Shown: positions 60,579-64,000 of the stretch, one piece after another
Position numbering within the stretch: position 1 is the first letter of the stretch
Layout of the letters: every line of letters begins with the position of its first letter
Source of the DNA: Anaerovorax odorimutans DSM 5092
GTDB taxonomy: Bacteria > Bacillota > Clostridia > Peptostreptococcales > Anaerovoracaceae
Length of the DNA: 64,000 bases
Assembly (NCBI RefSeq): GCF_000426305.1
Contig: NZ_AUFC01000002.1
Span: 62,001-126,000 of the forward strand
Direction: 5' to 3'
The notes under the pieces: generated by a model
What the model saw: the letters and a program-made list of their open reading frames with translations, nothing else
Databases searched by the model: none
Told to the model about the DNA's origin: nothing
Program-made: the position numbers and the translations under genes

Positions 60579-60622
60579 TTGACATCTATTCACTTATAGT
60601 GTAATATTACACTATAAGTGAA
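60579..60622 (+). promoter_or_regulatory. Promoter with -10 box at the centre of a perfect 34-bp palindrome
   Basis: TTGACA (60579-60584) is followed after 17 bp by TAATAT (60602-60607). The segment 60589-60622 is a perfect 34-bp palindrome without spacer, centre between 60605 and 60606, core TAGTGTAATATTACACTA. A repressor bound there would cover the -10 box. The likely targets are the radical SAM genes; the regulator is not adjacent. Confidence 0.85.
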
Positions 60623-60676
60623 CGGCAAATTTGATTAAAACTGTTTGCCTTAAAAATTTATACAAAAGGGGTTAAT

Positions 60677-61579
60677 ATGAAAATAACATCTTTAATAAAA
60701 TTTTCAATTTTTGGGATCAGCAGTATAGTATTTAAAAGAAAAAAGCCTATACTTGGTACTATTATTTTAACAGATAAATGTAATTTAACTTGTAAGCATT
60801 GTTCTGTTAATAATTTAACTGCAATTATATATCCTTATGAACAGATCAAATCAGAAATGAGATTATTATATAAAAGAGGTATCCGTATATTGTTTTTTTG
60901 TGGGGGAGAAACTTTTATGTGGAATGATGGTTCAAAAAACATACGTGATCTAGTTATTGAAGCTAAATCTATGGGATTTTTAATCGTAAATGTAGTGACT
61001 AACGGTACTTTTAAAATTGACCTGCCCGAGGCAGATCTTATTTTACTTAGTCTTGATGGTGACAAAGAAAAGCATAACATTATTAGAGGGGATACATATG
61101 ACATAATAATTAATAATATTAATACTGCCACATCAGGTAATATTTGTTTATATATGGCGATTAATCAAATTAATATAAATACAATTGAAAGTGTATGTAA
61201 TGTAGCAAAAAATATGAAAAATATAAGAGCGGTATCATTTAATTTTCATACTCCTTATCCGGGTACAGCAGAATTATCTTTAACAGCTTCGGAAAAAGAA
61301 AGATGTTGTAAAGTAATTGAGAAAATGATAAAGAGAGGATATCCTATTTTCAATTTAAAAAGTGCTTTTCCTTATTTAATAAATAATACTTTTCCAACTC
61401 CATGCCACCAATGTGTTGTTATGGAAAACGGAAAATTATCTATTTGTGGAAGATGCATTGATATTCCAGGTCTATGTAAAAAATGCGGATATTTTTTCGT
61501 TGCAGAATATTCACTGATTTTCAGAGGAAATCTTCGTGTAATATTTGAAATGTTTAAGACATATTTACGGTATATATAA
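60677..61579 (+). CDS. Radical SAM protein
   Basis: This 300-residue protein has the radical SAM cluster motif CNLTCKHC (about residues 35-42) and the GGE segment FFCGGETFMW. A C-terminal Cys-rich tail (CHQC, CGRC, CKKCGYFF) may hold an auxiliary cluster but does not clearly match SPASM. AAAAGGGG precedes the ATG. It is followed 54 bases on by a HemN/W-like radical SAM gene. Substrate is unknown. Confidence 0.87.
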   Translation: MKITSLIKFSIFGISSIVFKRKKPILGTIILTDKCNLTCKHCSVNNLTAIIYPYEQIKSEMRLLYKRGIRILFFCGGETFMWNDGSKNIRDLVIEAKSMGFLIVNVVTNGTFKIDLPEADLILLSLDGDKEKHNIIRGDTYDIIINNINTATSGNICLYMAINQININTIESVCNVAKNMKNIRAVSFNFHTPYPGTAELSLTASEKERCCKVIEKMIKRGYPIFNLKSAFPYLINNTFPTPCHQCVVMENGKLSICGRCIDIPGLCKKCGYFFVAEYSLIFRGNLRVIFEMFKTYLRYI

Positions 61580-61633
61580 ACGGCATATATAAATAGTATA
61601 AGAAAGGATAGATCCAATTTACATAGTTGGATT

Positions 61634-62896
61634 ATGTATTATAAAATGAGTATAATAACAACCGTTACAAGAATGTGGCTTACAAGATCAACAAAGCCAT
61701 TTTTATTTGTTAATGATTATGATAACAAATTACAATATGTGAAAACAAATAATTTAGGGCTTTATATACATATTCCATTTTGCAAAACTATTTGTAGTTT
61801 TTGTCCCTATTGTAAAGTTGAATACAGAGAAGAGCTTGCTGAAAAATATGTAAATGCTTTAATTAAAGAAATTAACCTTGTTTGCGACTCAAAGGAAAGA
61901 AAAGAAATTACAAGCTTATATTTTGGAGGTGGTACACCTGCGCTATTAATAGATAAATTAGATGAAATTATAACTGTAATTAAAAAATATTTTATTATTA
62001 GTGAAGGTATAGGAATAGAACTTCATCCAAATAATGTTTCAATAGAAACACTAAAAAAACTAAAACAGTTAGGTATTACAAAGATTAGTATTGGTATACA
62101 ATCTTTTCAGGATAAATTTTTACATATTCTAGGAAGAGAAAAAACGGATTATTCAAATATGTTTAAAGCTTTGGAAAGAGTATCCTTTGAAACAGTATCA
62201 ATGGACTTTATATTTGCTTTACCTGGACAGACTTTTGAACTCATAAAAAGAGATATTGATATCGCTTTTCAAAACGGGGCAAATCATATTGCAATTTATC
62301 CTTTTATTGATTTTTCATTTACAGAAAGTACTTTAAAAAAAATGAGTAATAAAGAAAAACGAAAACTTCTTGATGATATTACAAATTATTGCGTAGATAA
62401 AGGATATATCAGAGATTCTATATGGACATTTGCTAAGAACAGCAATAAAAAATATTCCTCAATGACAAGAGATAATTTTTTGGGATTTGGGTGTTCTGCC
62501 ACAACTTTACTGGATAAACAATTTAAAATCAATACTTTTTCAATAGAAGATTATATAAAACGTGTAGATAATAGGAAAATACCAACTTCATTGACATTAA
62601 GATTTACAAAAAATCAACGAATGATATATTACTTATTTTGGACCGCTTATACAACAAGAGTAAATTTAGCAGAATTTGAAAAGTTTTTTAATATAAAGCT
62701 GAAAACCCAATATGGTTTTGAAATATGGCTTATGAAGATTTTAAAACTAATAAAAGAACGTGATGGCTATTTGGAAATGACATTAAAAGGTGCATTTTAT
62801 TATCATTATTATGAGAATTATTATACACTTGCATATATTGATAAAATGTGGAGCGTTATGCGTAAGGAGGCTTTCCCTAAAGAATTAATATTATAA
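61634..62896 (+). CDS. HemN/HemW-like radical SAM protein
   Basis: This 420-residue protein has YIHIPFCKTICSFC with an extra Cys (CxxxCxxCxxC), then LYFGGGTPALL and ISIGIQSFQD, the coproporphyrinogen oxidase-like radical SAM signature. HemW-type relatives bind or insert heme, and others have unknown roles; with no heme genes nearby I would not call it an oxidase. Start choices are ATG 61634 and ATG 61646, neither with a strong site. Confidence 0.82.
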   Translation: MYYKMSIITTVTRMWLTRSTKPFLFVNDYDNKLQYVKTNNLGLYIHIPFCKTICSFCPYCKVEYREELAEKYVNALIKEINLVCDSKERKEITSLYFGGGTPALLIDKLDEIITVIKKYFIISEGIGIELHPNNVSIETLKKLKQLGITKISIGIQSFQDKFLHILGREKTDYSNMFKALERVSFETVSMDFIFALPGQTFELIKRDIDIAFQNGANHIAIYPFIDFSFTESTLKKMSNKEKRKLLDDITNYCVDKGYIRDSIWTFAKNSNKKYSSMTRDNFLGFGCSATTLLDKQFKINTFSIEDYIKRVDNRKIPTSLTLRFTKNQRMIYYLFWTAYTTRVNLAEFEKFFNIKLKTQYGFEIWLMKILKLIKERDGYLEMTLKGAFYYHYYENYYTLAYIDKMWSVMRKEAFPKELIL

Positions 62897-63087
62897 TTCT
62901 TTTCGTAATTAAAAATAAGAAATTAAAAAATAAACAAAAATAACGGATGATGAAATAAGCATAAATTAAAAAATCATAAAGGTAATTTTTCTATATCCTT
63001 ATATATTTCTAAATTTATGGAATAATAGTATAAAAACTATTAAATAAAAAATAATTTTATTTTTAATATAAAATTTAGGAGATTATA

Positions 63088-64000
63088 ATGGATAAAGATG
63101 AAAAAGGTTTATCTGCAGGTCATCTTACTATGATGGCATTAGGTACTGTAATAGGAGGCTCTTTTTTTGTTGGATCATCGGTTGGTATTCGTGCGGCAGG
63201 TCCCTCTATTGTGATATCATATATTTTAGGTGGTATTTTGGTTTATCTAATACTTCTTGCACTATCAGAGATGACTGTTGCAAATCCTGATTCAGGATCT
63301 TTTAGAACTTTTACAGCGCAGTCTTATGGCCCAGGGTCAGGATTTATTGTTGGATGGGTATATTGGACAGGAATGGTATTAGCTATGTCCAGTGAAGCCA
63401 CGGCTGTATCTATTTTAATAAGTAAATGGATTCCTAATATTTCTATTCCTTTTCTTGGTAGTGTAATTATAATTTGTGTTACTATGCTTAACCTTCTTGG
63501 AGCGGATAAGTTAAGTAAGTTAGAAAGTAGTCTCGCTGCGGTAAAATTATTAGCTATAATATCTTTTATAATTATAGCAATTTTGTTAATAGCAGGGTTA
63601 TTTTTTAAGACATCTCCAATTGGAGCAGGGGCATTAGCAAATGAACCATTTATGCCGGGAGGTATAAAAGGAATCGCAGGCAGTATGCTTATAGTTATGT
63701 TTACTTATGCAGGATTTGAAATAATAGGTTTAGCTGCTTCAGAAGCTGACAATCCCAGAGAAACAGTTCCTAAAGCAATTAAATACACTGTTTTAAGTTT
63801 GGTAGGATTATATATAATTTCTATTGTATTGATTTTTCCATTAATTTCTACACAGAGCATAAGTCAGGATGTAAGTCCTATTGTAGCAGCTCTTAATAAT
63901 CAAGGTATCGGATGGGCTAGTATTGCTATTAATTTAGTAATGATTACAGCGATAATTTCCACAATGCTGGCAGCAATGTTTGGAATTGGCAGAATGATGA
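63088..64000 (+). CDS. APC-family amino acid permease (3' end outside window)
   Basis: The frame is open from ATG 63088 (after TAGGAGA) to the window end, giving 304 codons. It has at least eight hydrophobic helices and the APC start MALGTVIGGSFFVGSSVGI, with a further conserved segment FTYAGFEIIGLAASEADNP. It is probably a proton-coupled importer of an amino acid. It could belong to the radical SAM unit, but a 190-base spacer separates them. Confidence 0.9.
   Translation, partial: MDKDEKGLSAGHLTMMALGTVIGGSFFVGSSVGIRAAGPSIVISYILGGILVYLILLALSEMTVANPDSGSFRTFTAQSYGPGSGFIVGWVYWTGMVLAMSSEATAVSILISKWIPNISIPFLGSVIIICVTMLNLLGADKLSKLESSLAAVKLLAIISFIIIAILLIAGLFFKTSPIGAGALANEPFMPGGIKGIAGSMLIVMFTYAGFEIIGLAASEADNPRETVPKAIKYTVLSLVGLYIISIVLIFPLISTQSISQDVSPIVAALNNQGIGWASIAINLVMITAIISTMLAAMFGIGRMM

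Overview
The window is a low-GC (AT-rich), mostly plus-strand stretch with strong GGAGG ribosome binding sites, AT-rich spacers, hairpin terminators and many secreted lipoproteins and SLH or copper-amine-oxidase-like surface proteins. Together with two sigma-54 promoters, a molybdenum aldehyde oxidoreductase linked to NuoEF-like subunits, GGDEF proteins and no respiratory chain in view, this suggests a strictly anaerobic Clostridium-like Firmicute. The species cannot be named from the sequence. No rRNA, tRNA, CRISPR array or complete insertion sequence was recognised.

Layout. 1-4211: end of a nickel/oligopeptide-type ABC importer (two ATPases, binding lipoprotein) and a methyltransferase. 4212-6430: eroded DNA with remnants of a flavodoxin-type reductase, a lipoprotein and a surface protein around one intact SLH gene. 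6737-17160: accessory genes: a Nudix hydrolase, a nuclease-helicase (DUF2075 type) of possible defence function, an AgrC/LytTR-type two-component system with a CPBP protease, TfoX-C and DUF3795 proteins, and a MalT-like LuxR regulator. 17538-30442: a long run of exported proteins (lipoproteins, a GerMN-like protein, four proteins with copper-amine-oxidase-like domains, one with WG repeats), interrupted by a diguanylate cyclase, an ECF sigma/DUF4179 anti-sigma pair and a GFA-family protein. 30548-37388: an O-methyltransferase gene bracketed by exact 44-bp direct repeats, an XRE repressor with a divergent partner, TetR with an amidohydrolase, a nucleotidyltransferase, a frameshifted AraC regulator, a DUF881 protein and an Asp/Glu racemase. 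37862-44120: an unusual pair, a Hint (intein-like) protein followed by a 1213-residue LamG-like protein, then a hemerythrin/CheX pair.

44416-59055 is the most coherent unit. A GAF-PAS-AAA+-Fis activator precedes two sigma-54 promoters. The first (46453) drives a stand-alone electron-transfer domain, a small Cys-rich redox protein, a methyltransferase and XdhC. The second (49034), preceded by two 17-bp palindromes, drives a truncated Mop paralogue that keeps only its [2Fe-2S] part and a fragment of the Mo domain, a 16-Cys ferredoxin, a full-length Mop aldehyde oxidoreductase, a flavin/dicluster/CCG-domain oxidoreductase, and NuoE-, NuoF- and NuoG-N-like subunits. I infer that the unit oxidises an aldehyde or related substrate and passes electrons to NAD(P) and ferredoxin, possibly by flavin-based bifurcation or confurcation.

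59428-64000 holds a membrane GGDEF protein, two radical SAM genes behind a promoter whose -10 box lies at the centre of a perfect 34-bp palindrome, and the start of an amino-acid permease that runs off the window.
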